Shown here: piece after piece, positions 25,228-33,053 of the stretch | Layout of the letters: every line of letters starts with the position of its first letter | Position numbering within the stretch: position 1 is the first letter of the stretch | NCBI GenBank assembly: GCA_003193925.1 | Contig: PSPG01000001.1 | Coordinates: 1 to 64,000, forward strand | Source of the DNA: Candidatus Thalassarchaeum betae | GTDB lineage: Archaea > Thermoplasmatota > Poseidoniia > Poseidoniales > Thalassarchaeaceae | Length of the DNA: 64,000 nucleotides | Reading direction: 5' to 3' | The notes under the pieces: model-generated | Told to the model about the DNA's origin: nothing | Seen by the model: only the letters and a program-made list of their open reading frames with translations | Database searches by the model: none | Position numbers and translations under genes: made by a program

Positions 25228-26298
25228 TCAAGCCCAACCATTCTCGAAAATGACGGGTACCGAATCGAGCAGCGCCTCCTGCGGCGCCTTCCACGACATT
25301 CCGAGGTCCCTCTCGGCCGGGCTGGCATCCCAATACAGACGGCGCCTTAGGTGCTGGCGCGCCCAGGCCAGGCTCAGCTTGGGGTGGAAGATTGAGACCA
25401 CCAGAGCGGCCGGGTAGGGCAGGGTTAAGGTCGGCCACTTGCGCTCGGGATAGGCCTGTTTGAGAGTCAGCGAGACGTCCTTCCACCGCATGTCGCCGCT
25501 GACGACGAGGTAGCGTCCTGCGTCCTCGCCTCGTGTCAGGGCCCGGACGTGCGCTTCGGCCACATCCCTCACATCGACGATGTTGATCTGCATCGGCAGG
25601 ACCACCGGCAGTTCCCTGCGGATCAGCGCCATCACTAAGGCCAGCGAGCCGCGCAGGTGCCGCCGGCTCATGGGCGGGCCGAACACAACGCAGGGATGGA
25701 TGGTGACCATACGCGGTCGGGTTTCCGGGTCGGCCGCCGAATGCCAGTTCCTCACGACCCGTTCTCCCTCGACCTTGGCAAGCCCGTACGGGTTGCCGTC
25801 CAGGGTCGCGTCATCAGCCCAACTCTCGCTCGTCAGCGTCTCTCCATCGCGCCACTTCATCGGACTGATGGCCGCTGTCGAGGAGGTGTGGACGAATCTT
25901 CGGACAGTTCCGGATGCATCGATTGCGGCAACCACGTTGCGTGTTCCGATCACACTGGGATCGACGATCTGCCTCTGCGGGTCCTTGGCGCTGATCCTCA
26001 CCGCGGCTGCGGTGTGTATCAGATCCGTGCAGCCGGCGATGGCAGCGTTTACCGAGGCCGGCTCGAAGAGGTCCATCTCGACGATCTCCAGACCGCCGCC
26101 TTCGGCCACGGGTAGGGCTCGGAGATGATCTGTCCGCTCTGGGTCGGAGCCATCCCTCACGGTCGCTCTGACCCTGCGCCCGCGAGCAAGCAGGTTTGCC
26201 ACGACGTGGCTTCCGATGAAGCCGCTCGCGCCTGTGACCGTCACCACTCCCTCAGACACGGCCTCCGCAGGGGGCGCAGGGATTGAGAGTTTCCGCAT
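25228..26298 (-). CDS. NAD(P)-dependent epimerase/dehydratase (extended SDR)
   Basis: 356 residues. Rossmann motif TGASGFIG at about 22-29, then ATVRDGSDP; the catalytic Tyr-Lys pair is in NPYGLAKVEGE (about 168-178), with the upstream serine/threonine in HTSSTAAI. This is the dihydroflavonol reductase/3-beta-HSD-like branch of extended SDRs, acting on sugars, steroids or lipid-derived alcohols. A hydrophobic segment TLPYPAALVVSIFHP lies near residue 300. The start codon immediately follows the stop of the HAD gene, and that gene follows geranylgeranyl reductase, so all three are probably one operon. Confidence 0.87.
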   Translation of the reverse strand: MRKLSIPAPPAEAVSEGVVTVTGASGFIGSHVVANLLARGRRVRATVRDGSDPERTDHLRALPVAEGGGLEIVEMDLFEPASVNAAIAGCTDLIHTAAAVRISAKDPQRQIVDPSVIGTRNVVAAIDASGTVRRFVHTSSTAAISPMKWRDGETLTSESWADDATLDGNPYGLAKVEGERVVRNWHSAADPETRPRMVTIHPCVVFGPPMSRRHLRGSLALVMALIRRELPVVLPMQINIVDVRDVAEAHVRALTRGEDAGRYLVVSGDMRWKDVSLTLKQAYPERKWPTLTLPYPAALVVSIFHPKLSLAWARQHLRRRLYWDASPAERDLGMSWKAPQEALLDSVPVIFENGWA

Positions 26299-27084
26299 CT
26301 AGTGGGCGAGTTCGTCGACGGAACTCACGACCAGGGACGGACTCTGTGGAGCCTGCTCCAAGTCCCCTGCTGCAGCCTCACCGCTGAGCACCAGAATACC
26401 GTGAACCCCAGCCCTCTCGGCCATCTCCATGTCGGTGTAGAGCCGATCGCCTATCATGGCGCACTGCTCAGGACGCAGGCCGAGGCCCTCGACCTTGTGG
26501 AGAATCATCCCGGCGTTCGGCTTGCCGCAGACATGCACGGGTCGCACACCGGTGGCAGCTTCGAAGAGATCCATGTACGCACCACTGTCAGGTAGCCCTC
26601 CGTCGGGCGAGGGGCAGACCGTGTCTGGGTGGCTGGCAACCATCAGCACGCCGTTGTGCAGGTGGATGGTGGCCTTGGCGAGTTTCTCGTAGGTGATTTC
26701 GGTGTCATAACCAAGAACGACGTACTGAGGAGCATCCGAATTCGTCGTGACTCCAGAATCCTCCAGCATTCCCCGCATGCCTTCGGTCCCCACCAGATAG
26801 GTCTCGGTGACGCCTTCGGAAGACAGCCACGAGAGCAGGTCGTGCGTCGAAAGGAGAACCTCATCAGCCTCGGCGGCGATTCCCAGGCCTCGGAGTTTGG
26901 AGAGGTACTGAGATACCGAACGACTCGAGTTGTTGGAGAGGAAGAACCTGTGTATCCCTCGCGACTCTATCCTCCCTAGGAAGTCCAGCGCGCCGGCGAC
27001 GAGAGTTTCCCCGAGGTAAATGGTGCCGTCGAGGTCGAGGAACACAGCCTCTATGCCATCGAGCGTAGCATCCAGTTCGGCCAT
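26299..27084 (-). CDS. HAD-superfamily phosphatase, NagD/IIA type
   Basis: 261 residues. Motif I is FLDLDGTIYLG (about 15-25), motif II FLSNNSS, the lysine motif VCGKPNAGM, and motif III MIGDRLYTDMEMAERAG. The cap between motifs II and III is the C2 type seen in NagD, p-nitrophenyl phosphatase and phosphoglycolate phosphatase. Substrate is not readable from sequence; candidates are sugar or glycerol phosphates. Ten bases separate it from the upstream reductase gene. Confidence 0.9.
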   Translation of the reverse strand: MAELDATLDGIEAVFLDLDGTIYLGETLVAGALDFLGRIESRGIHRFFLSNNSSRSVSQYLSKLRGLGIAAEADEVLLSTHDLLSWLSSEGVTETYLVGTEGMRGMLEDSGVTTNSDAPQYVVLGYDTEITYEKLAKATIHLHNGVLMVASHPDTVCPSPDGGLPDSGAYMDLFEAATGVRPVHVCGKPNAGMILHKVEGLGLRPEQCAMIGDRLYTDMEMAERAGVHGILVLSGEAAAGDLEQAPQSPSLVVSSVDELAH

Positions 27085-27093
27085 CCAGTCACC

Positions 27094-28500
27094 TCAAGGT
27101 AGCAGCAGGGCCTTGGCGAGAAACCAGGGGCTCCAGAGCACGGTCTGGGTCTCCTTGCTGGCAATCATCTCGGTCATCATATCTCTTATCTCCTGCTTCT
27201 TGGCCGATCTCTTCACGAACCAGTTCATCAGGCGCTTCCACTTGACCAGTTTCTGCAGGTGGTAAGAGTTGGTCAACTCACCACCCAATGAATCCCATAT
27301 TTCAGTCATGTACTCAACAGCTAGATTCTCCGGGAAGCCATTTGAGTGAGCCTCCCGATCGAAGTACTTCGAGGTCATTTTAGCCGTCATCAGCGCGTTG
27401 CCGATTCCCTCCCCACTGAATGGGTCGACGAGGCTCGCCGCATCACCGATGCACATCGCGCCGGCCATAGCTGAACGCCGAGGCTGGTAGGAAGGCGCGT
27501 TCTTACGAGGTGAGCCGAACGGCAGTTGCCATCCCATCCCCGAACCAGGAACGAGGCGCGCGTTAGCGAACCGCCGCTTGAATTGGGGATGATCCTCAGT
27601 CACGAACTTCTGCATCTTCCTGATCGACCTCTGGATTCCCTTCTGCTTACGCTGCTCGGCTATGACCATGCCTATGCCCACGTTTACCACCCCCTCGCTC
27701 ACCGGGAAGAGCCAGAAGTAACCGGGAATCACCCCTTCGACGAAGTGGATCTCAATCGGCCCACTCGTCCCCGAGAAGCCTTCGACGTTCTCCCAGTACT
27801 CGCGGTAGGCGCCACAGTAGTGCTCGTCATCCCTCATAGGCTCGCCGTGCACCCCCTCACACACCATGGTGGCCACTGGGCAGTTGTACCCACCAGCCCC
27901 GACTGTGAGGGGCGCGTCGAACGAGTAGTCCGGGCCTTCCGAGCGCATGCCGCCGAACTTTCCGGTGACGCCGATTATCCTAGCGCCCCCGGCTTCACTT
28001 TCGTGCCTGACCTCTGTGACCGCGAATCCCTGGATTACCGAGCCACCACTCTCCAGCACCAACTCGGTGGCTCGCTTGAACATCATGTAGTCGAACTGAA
28101 TCCTCGGCAGGGCGTAGCCTGCCTGCATCTTCTCGTAGCTCTCCTCCGGTAGCATGACCCGGATCTCCGAGCCGTTGGCGCTGCCGAAGACGATGGAGTC
28201 GACGCGGAAGTGGGGGGTGGCCTCAATCATCTCCTTCACACCCAACTCCTCCACATGGACGAGCGATTTGCCGCCGACCGCGTCGCCGCACGCCTTGTCT
28301 CGCGGCCAGATACCTTTCTCGATGAGCAGGACCCTGCAACCGTTCATCGCGTTGTAGGAGGCGGCTGCCGAGCCTCCTGGCCCCCCTCCTACCACGATGA
28401 CATCGAAGTGAGTGCCGCTTTCCGGGACCTCTCCCGTGTCGATTGGCAGAGTCCACTCCTGCACGGCCTCACCGTACCTTGGCTCAGGGACAACATCCAT
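27094..28500 (-). CDS. Geranylgeranyl reductase-family flavoprotein
   Basis: 468 residues. FAD-binding VIVVGGGPGGSAAASYNAMNG at about 34-54, then LLIEKGIWPRDKACGDAVGGKS, the GGR signature with a cysteine; QFDYMMFKRATELVLESGG, VGAGGYNC, a substrate region with GYFWLFPVSEGVVNVGIGM, and CIGDAASLVDPFSGEGIGNALMTAK near 345-369. It reduces isoprenoid double bonds of archaeal ether lipids. The first ~33 residues form a non-conserved extension. Ferredoxin at 11.1 kb is a possible electron source but is unlinked. First gene of a probable operon with HAD and SDR genes. Confidence 0.92.
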   Translation of the reverse strand: MDVVPEPRYGEAVQEWTLPIDTGEVPESGTHFDVIVVGGGPGGSAAASYNAMNGCRVLLIEKGIWPRDKACGDAVGGKSLVHVEELGVKEMIEATPHFRVDSIVFGSANGSEIRVMLPEESYEKMQAGYALPRIQFDYMMFKRATELVLESGGSVIQGFAVTEVRHESEAGGARIIGVTGKFGGMRSEGPDYSFDAPLTVGAGGYNCPVATMVCEGVHGEPMRDDEHYCGAYREYWENVEGFSGTSGPIEIHFVEGVIPGYFWLFPVSEGVVNVGIGMVIAEQRKQKGIQRSIRKMQKFVTEDHPQFKRRFANARLVPGSGMGWQLPFGSPRKNAPSYQPRRSAMAGAMCIGDAASLVDPFSGEGIGNALMTAKMTSKYFDREAHSNGFPENLAVEYMTEIWDSLGGELTNSYHLQKLVKWKRLMNWFVKRSAKKQEIRDMMTEMIASKETQTVLWSPWFLAKALLLP

Positions 28501-28547
28501 TCAAAGTATGCCATTGAGTTGATTCGCCACAACCCCTCCGCAGTACC

Positions 28548-28862
28548 ATGAATCAAGCCGTCTGGGTCGTCCAGACCACCCTTCCTGGGGGTTGGATAGA
28601 AGCGGTCGTGGGCGCTTGGTCAGCATCTCTGGTCGAAAGCGGCCTCGCAGCCTGCGTTCAGAGAGATCGAATTACCTCTGTCTACTCGTGGGAGGGAGCC
28701 ACTGAGAGTTCCGAGGAATGGCGCATTGAGATCAAGTCCAGCGCAGTCAAGAAGGACGCGCTCATCGAGGCGATTCTAGCCGACCACCCGTACGATACCC
28801 CGCAGATAGTGGCTTGGGAGGCCAGCAGCACATCCGAGTACTCCGATTGGGTTCAAGGCTGA
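28548..28862 (+). CDS. cutA: CutA1-type divalent cation tolerance protein
   Basis: 104 residues, the usual CutA1 length. Pattern VWVVQTTLPGG, ESGLAACVQRDRITSVYSWEGATESSEEWRIEIKSS and HPYDTPQIVAWE are the conserved core of this trimeric, ferredoxin-like-fold protein. Family members bind copper or other divalent ions; real function remains poorly known. It starts a plus-strand run with a YczE-like gene and threonine synthase, and its start is 47 bases from the divergent reductase. Confidence 0.92.
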   Translation: MNQAVWVVQTTLPGGWIEAVVGAWSASLVESGLAACVQRDRITSVYSWEGATESSEEWRIEIKSSAVKKDALIEAILADHPYDTPQIVAWEASSTSEYSDWVQG

Positions 28863-28878
28863 AGCCTCATCGTGGGCT

Positions 28879-29559
28879 ATGGGTTTACCCTCTTTCCTCC
28901 GACCAGCGAAGGAAGTTCCTACCACGTGGTGGAGCGCGGACGACCCGATGACCACGAGGCCACGCCCACAGAGCCTCGTCATCCTAATCTTCGGTCTTTG
29001 GGTCTTCGGCACCGGAGACGCCATCCTGATCGCCGCGGGAATCGGCAACACGCCGTGGACGGTTCTGGCCGAGGGAATCGCCATCAACATCGGTCGGTCG
29101 GTCGGTCAAGCGACTTTCCTAGTCAGCATCATCGTGCTCTTCCTGTGGATTCCACTGAAGGAGAAACCGGGTATCGGGACCATACTCAATGTCATCTTCA
29201 TCGCCGCCGCGATCGAGGTCATGGTGCCTCGTCTGCCGACCCCCGATAACCTAGGAGTCGCCCTCTTGCAGGTACTCGCAGGGATACTTCTCATCGGCAT
29301 TGGGAGCAGTATCTACCTCACTGCAAATCTGGGACCGGGTCCGAGAGACGGCTGGATGACCGGGCTACAGAGGATGTCCGGCGTTCCAATCAGTAGGGTC
29401 AGAGGCATCATAGAAGTGTGTGTTCTGGCTCTCGGTTGGCTCCTAGGCGGCACTTTCTGGGTAGGTACCATCCTCTTCGCCATCCTCATCGGCCCAGTCG
29501 TCGGAATTTGCCTCAACATCGCAGGCCGACTGGGGCAGCCGGGTGAGGTTCATGGCTGA
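28879..29559 (+). CDS. YczE/YitT-like membrane protein
   Basis: 226 residues, five hydrophobic helices starting about residue 32. The motif ANLGPGPRDGWMTGLQRMSGVPISRVRGIIEV near the centre is the YczE/YyaS family signature. ATG at 28879 is used; an ATG 69 bases downstream (MTTRPRPQSL) directly before the first helix is an alternative. Function of the family is not established. Close spacing to cutA (16 bases) and thrC (18 bases) suggests one transcript. Confidence 0.82.
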   Translation: MGLPSFLRPAKEVPTTWWSADDPMTTRPRPQSLVILIFGLWVFGTGDAILIAAGIGNTPWTVLAEGIAINIGRSVGQATFLVSIIVLFLWIPLKEKPGIGTILNVIFIAAAIEVMVPRLPTPDNLGVALLQVLAGILLIGIGSSIYLTANLGPGPRDGWMTGLQRMSGVPISRVRGIIEVCVLALGWLLGGTFWVGTILFAILIGPVVGICLNIAGRLGQPGEVHG

Positions 29560-29577
29560 ACCCCCTCAGGCCGGGGC

Positions 29578-30639
29578 ATGGGAGGGCACGGCGTGATACG
29601 CCGCTACCGCAGCTTTCTCCCGGTTTCCGATGACACACCGGTGGTCTCTTTGAACGAGGGCGGCACCCCTCTGATTGAGACACCAGAAATCGTCAGCGCG
29701 CTCGGCGGAGATTTCCAACTCTTCGTGAAGTATGAGGGCCTGAACCCCACAGCCTCGTTCAAGGACAGGGGAATGACTCTGGCGGTGTCCAAGGCAGTCG
29801 AGCGAGGTGCGCGCATCGTTGTATGCGCGAGCACCGGGAACACCAGCGCATCGGCCGCTGCCTACGCCGCTCGCGCAGGGATGAGGTGCCTGGTGCTGAT
29901 CCCAGAGGGCAAGATAGCCTTCGGCAAGATGGCGCAGGCGCTGATACACGGCGCCCTGACCCTCGAGGTCAGGGGCAATTTCGACGACGCCCTCGAGATC
30001 GTCAGAGAGCTTGGCAAGAGGGACGACATCGAGGTGGTGAACAGCATCAACCCATATCGGATTCAAGGTCAGAAGACAGCTTCCTTCGAAGTCTGCGACA
30101 GCCTTGGAGAAGCCCCAGACATGCATTTCCTCCCGGTTGGCAACGCAGGCAACATCACTGCCTACTGGATGGGTTACAAGGAGTACCGTGATGCTGGTAA
30201 CTGCTCCAAGCTGCCTCGGATGATGGGTTGGCAGGCCGAGGGGGCGGCACCGATTGTCCGCGGCACCCCCATCGAGAGCCCCGAGACAGTGGCTTCTGCG
30301 ATTCGCATTGGCAACCCCTCGAGCTGGGAGCACGCGGTCAACGCGGCTTCCGAGTCGTCGGGCGCGATAGACATGGTCAGTGACGAGGAGATCCTCGACG
30401 CGCAAAGGATGCTGGCTAGGACGGCCGGCATCTTTGTCGAACCAGCCTCAGCAGCAGGCATAGCAGGCATCGTCAAGTGCCACACTGGAGGCGGCATACC
30501 GAACGGCAGCACGGTTGTCGTTACGGTGACCGGCCACGGCTTGAAGGACCCTGATGTGGCAGTCGAGAACTCGAGGGCCGAGTCAATCATCGTCGACGCT
30601 GATATGGACTCGGTGCTGGTCGCGATAGGCCTTGACTAG
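29578..30639 (+). CDS. thrC: Threonine synthase
   Basis: 353 residues, fold type II PLP enzyme converting O-phosphohomoserine to threonine. Motifs: LNEGGTPLIETP, YEGLNPTASFKDRGM with the PLP lysine (about residue 63), CASTGNTSASAAAYAARAG, FLPVGNAGNITAYWMG and VTVTGHGLKDP. These agree with the short archaeal/Thermus-type ThrC. The stop codon overlaps the stop of the converging Lrp gene by four bases (CTAG). Near a Cys/Met PLP enzyme and its Lrp regulator, so homoserine-branch amino acid genes cluster here. Confidence 0.95.
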   Translation: MGGHGVIRRYRSFLPVSDDTPVVSLNEGGTPLIETPEIVSALGGDFQLFVKYEGLNPTASFKDRGMTLAVSKAVERGARIVVCASTGNTSASAAAYAARAGMRCLVLIPEGKIAFGKMAQALIHGALTLEVRGNFDDALEIVRELGKRDDIEVVNSINPYRIQGQKTASFEVCDSLGEAPDMHFLPVGNAGNITAYWMGYKEYRDAGNCSKLPRMMGWQAEGAAPIVRGTPIESPETVASAIRIGNPSSWEHAVNAASESSGAIDMVSDEEILDAQRMLARTAGIFVEPASAAGIAGIVKCHTGGGIPNGSTVVVTVTGHGLKDPDVAVENSRAESIIVDADMDSVLVAIGLD

Positions 30640-31106
30640 CGCAGAGGCCAAGCCTCGCCCTCGAAGCTGTAGAACGAGACGAGGGTCTGTGTGTGTCCGA
30701 CGCCGGGGATGGCTGACAGGTCATCGAGAATCGAGTCCCCCAAATCCTCCATGTTCCTCGCGAGCACCTCGATGATGAAGTCCCACTGCCCGGTGACGAT
30801 GTGGCATCCGATAACGAACGGCATGCCGCAGATCTCCTCAGCCACGTCCCTCCTATCGGTGTGCCCTCTCTCGCCGGCCCAATTCGCAAGGATGTAGGCG
30901 TGGAGCTGCCAGCCCAGTTCCACCTTCCCCAGCTCCACGGTGAAGCGCTTCACGACCCCCCTCTCCTGGAGGCGCCGGATGCGGTCGTGCACGGTCACCC
31001 TCGGCATCCCAAGAGCGTCTGCGATCGCCTGTGTACTGGCTCTGGCGTCCTCTTCGAGAATGGCGACGATTCGAGCGTCTTTGTTGTCCAGTTCGGATAA
31101 CGGCAT
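30636..31106 (-). CDS. Lrp/AsnC-family transcription regulator
   Basis: 156 residues. N-terminal winged helix-turn-helix (about 6-60): LDNKDARIVAILEEDARAST, then QAIADALGMPRVTVHDRIRRL. C-terminal ligand-binding RAM domain with VIGCHIVTGQWDFIIEVLARN and GVGHTQTLVSFYS. Such proteins sense amino acids and bind DNA as dimers or octamers. It is divergent from the Cys/Met PLP enzyme gene, with an 8-bp inverted repeat in between. A TATA box about 25 bases before the ATG predicts a leaderless mRNA. Confidence 0.93.
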   Translation of the reverse strand: MPLSELDNKDARIVAILEEDARASTQAIADALGMPRVTVHDRIRRLQERGVVKRFTVELGKVELGWQLHAYILANWAGERGHTDRRDVAEEICGMPFVIGCHIVTGQWDFIIEVLARNMEDLGDSILDDLSAIPGVGHTQTLVSFYSFEGEAWPLR

Positions 31107-31126
31107 GATTATCGGAATTGACGGTA

Positions 31127-31134
31127 GATAATAA
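31127..31134 (-). promoter_or_regulatory. TATA box of the Lrp gene
   Basis: Minus strand TTATTATC, centred about 25 bases upstream of the Lrp ATG; spacing suggests transcription begins at the start codon. Confidence 0.5.
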
Positions 31135-31148
31135 CATATTCCGACGAT

Positions 31149-31188
31149 TTGTCGAATATTCTCAATATATCTGTCTTTTATTCGACAA
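31149..31188. promoter_or_regulatory. Probable Lrp operator: inverted repeat TTGTCGAA...TTCGACAA
   Basis: Exact 8-bp inverted arms at 31149-31156 and 31181-31188, with centres 32 bases (about three helical turns) apart, in the AT-rich divergent region. A TTTTATT TATA-like stretch at 31175-31181 touches the right arm, so a bound dimer pair could block the promoter of the PLP enzyme gene. A related CGACGATTTGTCG palindrome covers 31142-31154. Confidence 0.55.
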
Positions 31189-31241
31189 TTTCTGTAATTT
31201 ACCGGCGCATAGTTGATGACCTTTTGTCGTGTCGGAGGGTC

Positions 31242-32444
31242 GTGAGCGACAAGTACACCGACAAGCGATTCGCGACGCGAGCAATCTGGTCAGGGACGCA
31301 GAACATCGATGGCTCTGCGACCACACCGGTCTTCCTCACCTCGACCTACCAACTCACCGACGAACGCTATCAGGGATGGGCAGATGGTGCACAGCACACG
31401 GCGTTGTACAGCCGCCTGTCAAGCATCAATTCCGAAGCCGTCGCTGCGAAGGTAGCCGCACTCGAGGGCGCGGAGGACGGCGAGGCCTTCGCCAGCGGCA
31501 TGTCCGCAATCTCGACCACGCTTCTGGCACTGCTCTCCAAGGACGACCACATGGTCGCCAGCGCCGACTGCTACGGCGGAACCTATGGCTTCATGACCGA
31601 GGATCTGCCCCGCTTCGGGATCGAGGTATCGATGGCGGACATGCGCGACCCCTCGTCCTACGAGGCCGCTATACAGGATAACACCAAGATCCTCTACGTC
31701 GAGACCCTCACCAATCCGGTGCTGAAGGTCTGCGACCTCGAGGCGATGGCCGCAATCGCGAACAAGCACGGACTCATCGCCATCGTCGACAACACGTTCG
31801 CAACGCCATGGGCGTGCAATCCAATCTCCATGGGCTTCGATTTGGTTGTCCACTCCGGGACCAAGTACCTCGGCGGGCACTCCGATCTCATCGCAGGAAT
31901 CGTGGTGGGTCGCAAGGACCTGATTTTTGAGATTTTCAGAAGGAAGGTCCACTTAGGAGGCGCTGCAGACCCGCACATGTGCTATCTGCTTGAGCGAGGG
32001 ATGAGGACTCTGCACGCGAGGATGCCGATTCACGCTGCCAACGCCGCCGAGCTCGCGCGGAGGCTCGAGGCCCATCCCATGATCGAGAGAGTGAACCACA
32101 CCTCGCTGCCGAGTTACGCCGACTACGAGGTCGCGCAGCGAATCATGCCAGCGGGCAGTGGCATGCTTTCCTACGTCGTTATGGGCGGCGACGAGGCCGC
32201 CCTGCGATACATACGAACCCTCGAACTCATCTTCGAGGCCACTAGCCTTGGAGGGGTCGAGAGCTTGGTAGAGTGCCCGTTCAACACGAGCCACATGTTC
32301 GTGCCAGAGGAGGTCCGCAGGGAGGCCGGAGTCATACCCGGCTTCGTGAGGATGAGCGTCGGCATCGAAGACATCGAGGACCTGTGGGCCGATATGGAGC
32401 AGGCGCTCGTCGCTGCTAACGCCTTCCTCGAATCCCGAGCTTGA
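31242..32444 (+). CDS. Cys/Met metabolism PLP enzyme (cystathionine gamma-synthase/lyase family)
   Basis: 400 residues from GTG (GGAGGG just upstream); the frame extends 31 codons up into the operator region, which is unlikely to be coding. Fold type I PLP enzyme: FATRAIWSG, PVFLTSTYQ, YSRLSSINSEAVAAKVAALEGAE, FASGMSAIS, VETLTNPVLKV, IVDNTFATP and the lysine in VVHSGTKYLGGHSD. The family includes cystathionine gamma-synthase, gamma-lyase, methionine gamma-lyase and O-acetylhomoserine sulfhydrylase, which cannot be separated here. Followed 9 bases later by a LysE/RhtB exporter; regulated probably by the adjacent Lrp protein. Confidence 0.92.
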   Translation: MSDKYTDKRFATRAIWSGTQNIDGSATTPVFLTSTYQLTDERYQGWADGAQHTALYSRLSSINSEAVAAKVAALEGAEDGEAFASGMSAISTTLLALLSKDDHMVASADCYGGTYGFMTEDLPRFGIEVSMADMRDPSSYEAAIQDNTKILYVETLTNPVLKVCDLEAMAAIANKHGLIAIVDNTFATPWACNPISMGFDLVVHSGTKYLGGHSDLIAGIVVGRKDLIFEIFRRKVHLGGAADPHMCYLLERGMRTLHARMPIHAANAAELARRLEAHPMIERVNHTSLPSYADYEVAQRIMPAGSGMLSYVVMGGDEAALRYIRTLELIFEATSLGGVESLVECPFNTSHMFVPEEVRREAGVIPGFVRMSVGIEDIEDLWADMEQALVAANAFLESRA

Positions 32445-32453
32445 GGCTCCTTC

Positions 32454-33053
32454 ATGGACACCGAGTTGCTGGTGGCCACGCTCGTCTTCATCATACCAAT
32501 GTGCTTCACACCCGGACCGAACAACGTACTGTGCGCGGCCCACGGCTCTCAGCATGGCCTGAGAGGAACCATGCCTCTGATAACTGGCATGGCGATAGGC
32601 TGGTCCTCTCTAGGGCTTTTCGTCGGAGCTGCTACGGTCTTCATCGAGGAGAACGAGTCGTTCTTCAGCCTGCTCACATACGTCGGTGCCGCCTACATCG
32701 CATATCTGGCATACAAGATCGCGACAGCCAAGCCGATTACCGACGAGGAACAGTCGAGTGAGCGTCTTGGTGTGATAACCGGAATCGTTCTACAGGTCGT
32801 CAATGGCAAGGCATGGATCCACTTCCTCGTTCTTATGACGGCATTCGGAAGCCTGTTCGGGGCGGGCTTTGAGGGCAAGGTGGCCCTTGTTCTCCTCAAC
32901 TTGCTCTTCGGTCTGCCCGCGGTGACGTGCTGGGCCGCCTTCGGCACTCTCTTGAGGCGCGCTTTCAGCAATCCCTCCTCAGCGAGGAATCTGAATCGTG
33001 CGATGGGGCTCTCCCTGTTCGCAGTGGCGGCCTGGATTGTCCTCTCGCATTAG
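32454..33053 (+). CDS. LysE/RhtB-family amino acid exporter
   Basis: 199 residues, five to six helices. N-terminal FIIPMCFTPGPNNVLCAAHGSQHGLRG is the canonical LysE/RhtB entry motif (TPGPNN). Second exporter of this family in the window and closer to the classical family than the one at 21.5 kb. Nine bases after the PLP enzyme gene, so it probably exports a product or surplus amino acid of that pathway (homoserine, cysteine or methionine related); this is inference. Its stop abuts the converging gene. Confidence 0.9.
   Translation: MDTELLVATLVFIIPMCFTPGPNNVLCAAHGSQHGLRGTMPLITGMAIGWSSLGLFVGAATVFIEENESFFSLLTYVGAAYIAYLAYKIATAKPITDEEQSSERLGVITGIVLQVVNGKAWIHFLVLMTAFGSLFGAGFEGKVALVLLNLLFGLPAVTCWAAFGTLLRRAFSNPSSARNLNRAMGLSLFAVAAWIVLSH

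Noticed and set aside
29566-30405. 279-codon open frame on the minus strand
   Set aside because: Antisense to threonine synthase, whose motifs are all on the plus strand.
31149-31241. Longer N-terminus for the Cys/Met PLP enzyme
   Set aside because: Includes the inverted-repeat operator and AT-rich promoter; family homology begins only after the GTG at 31242.
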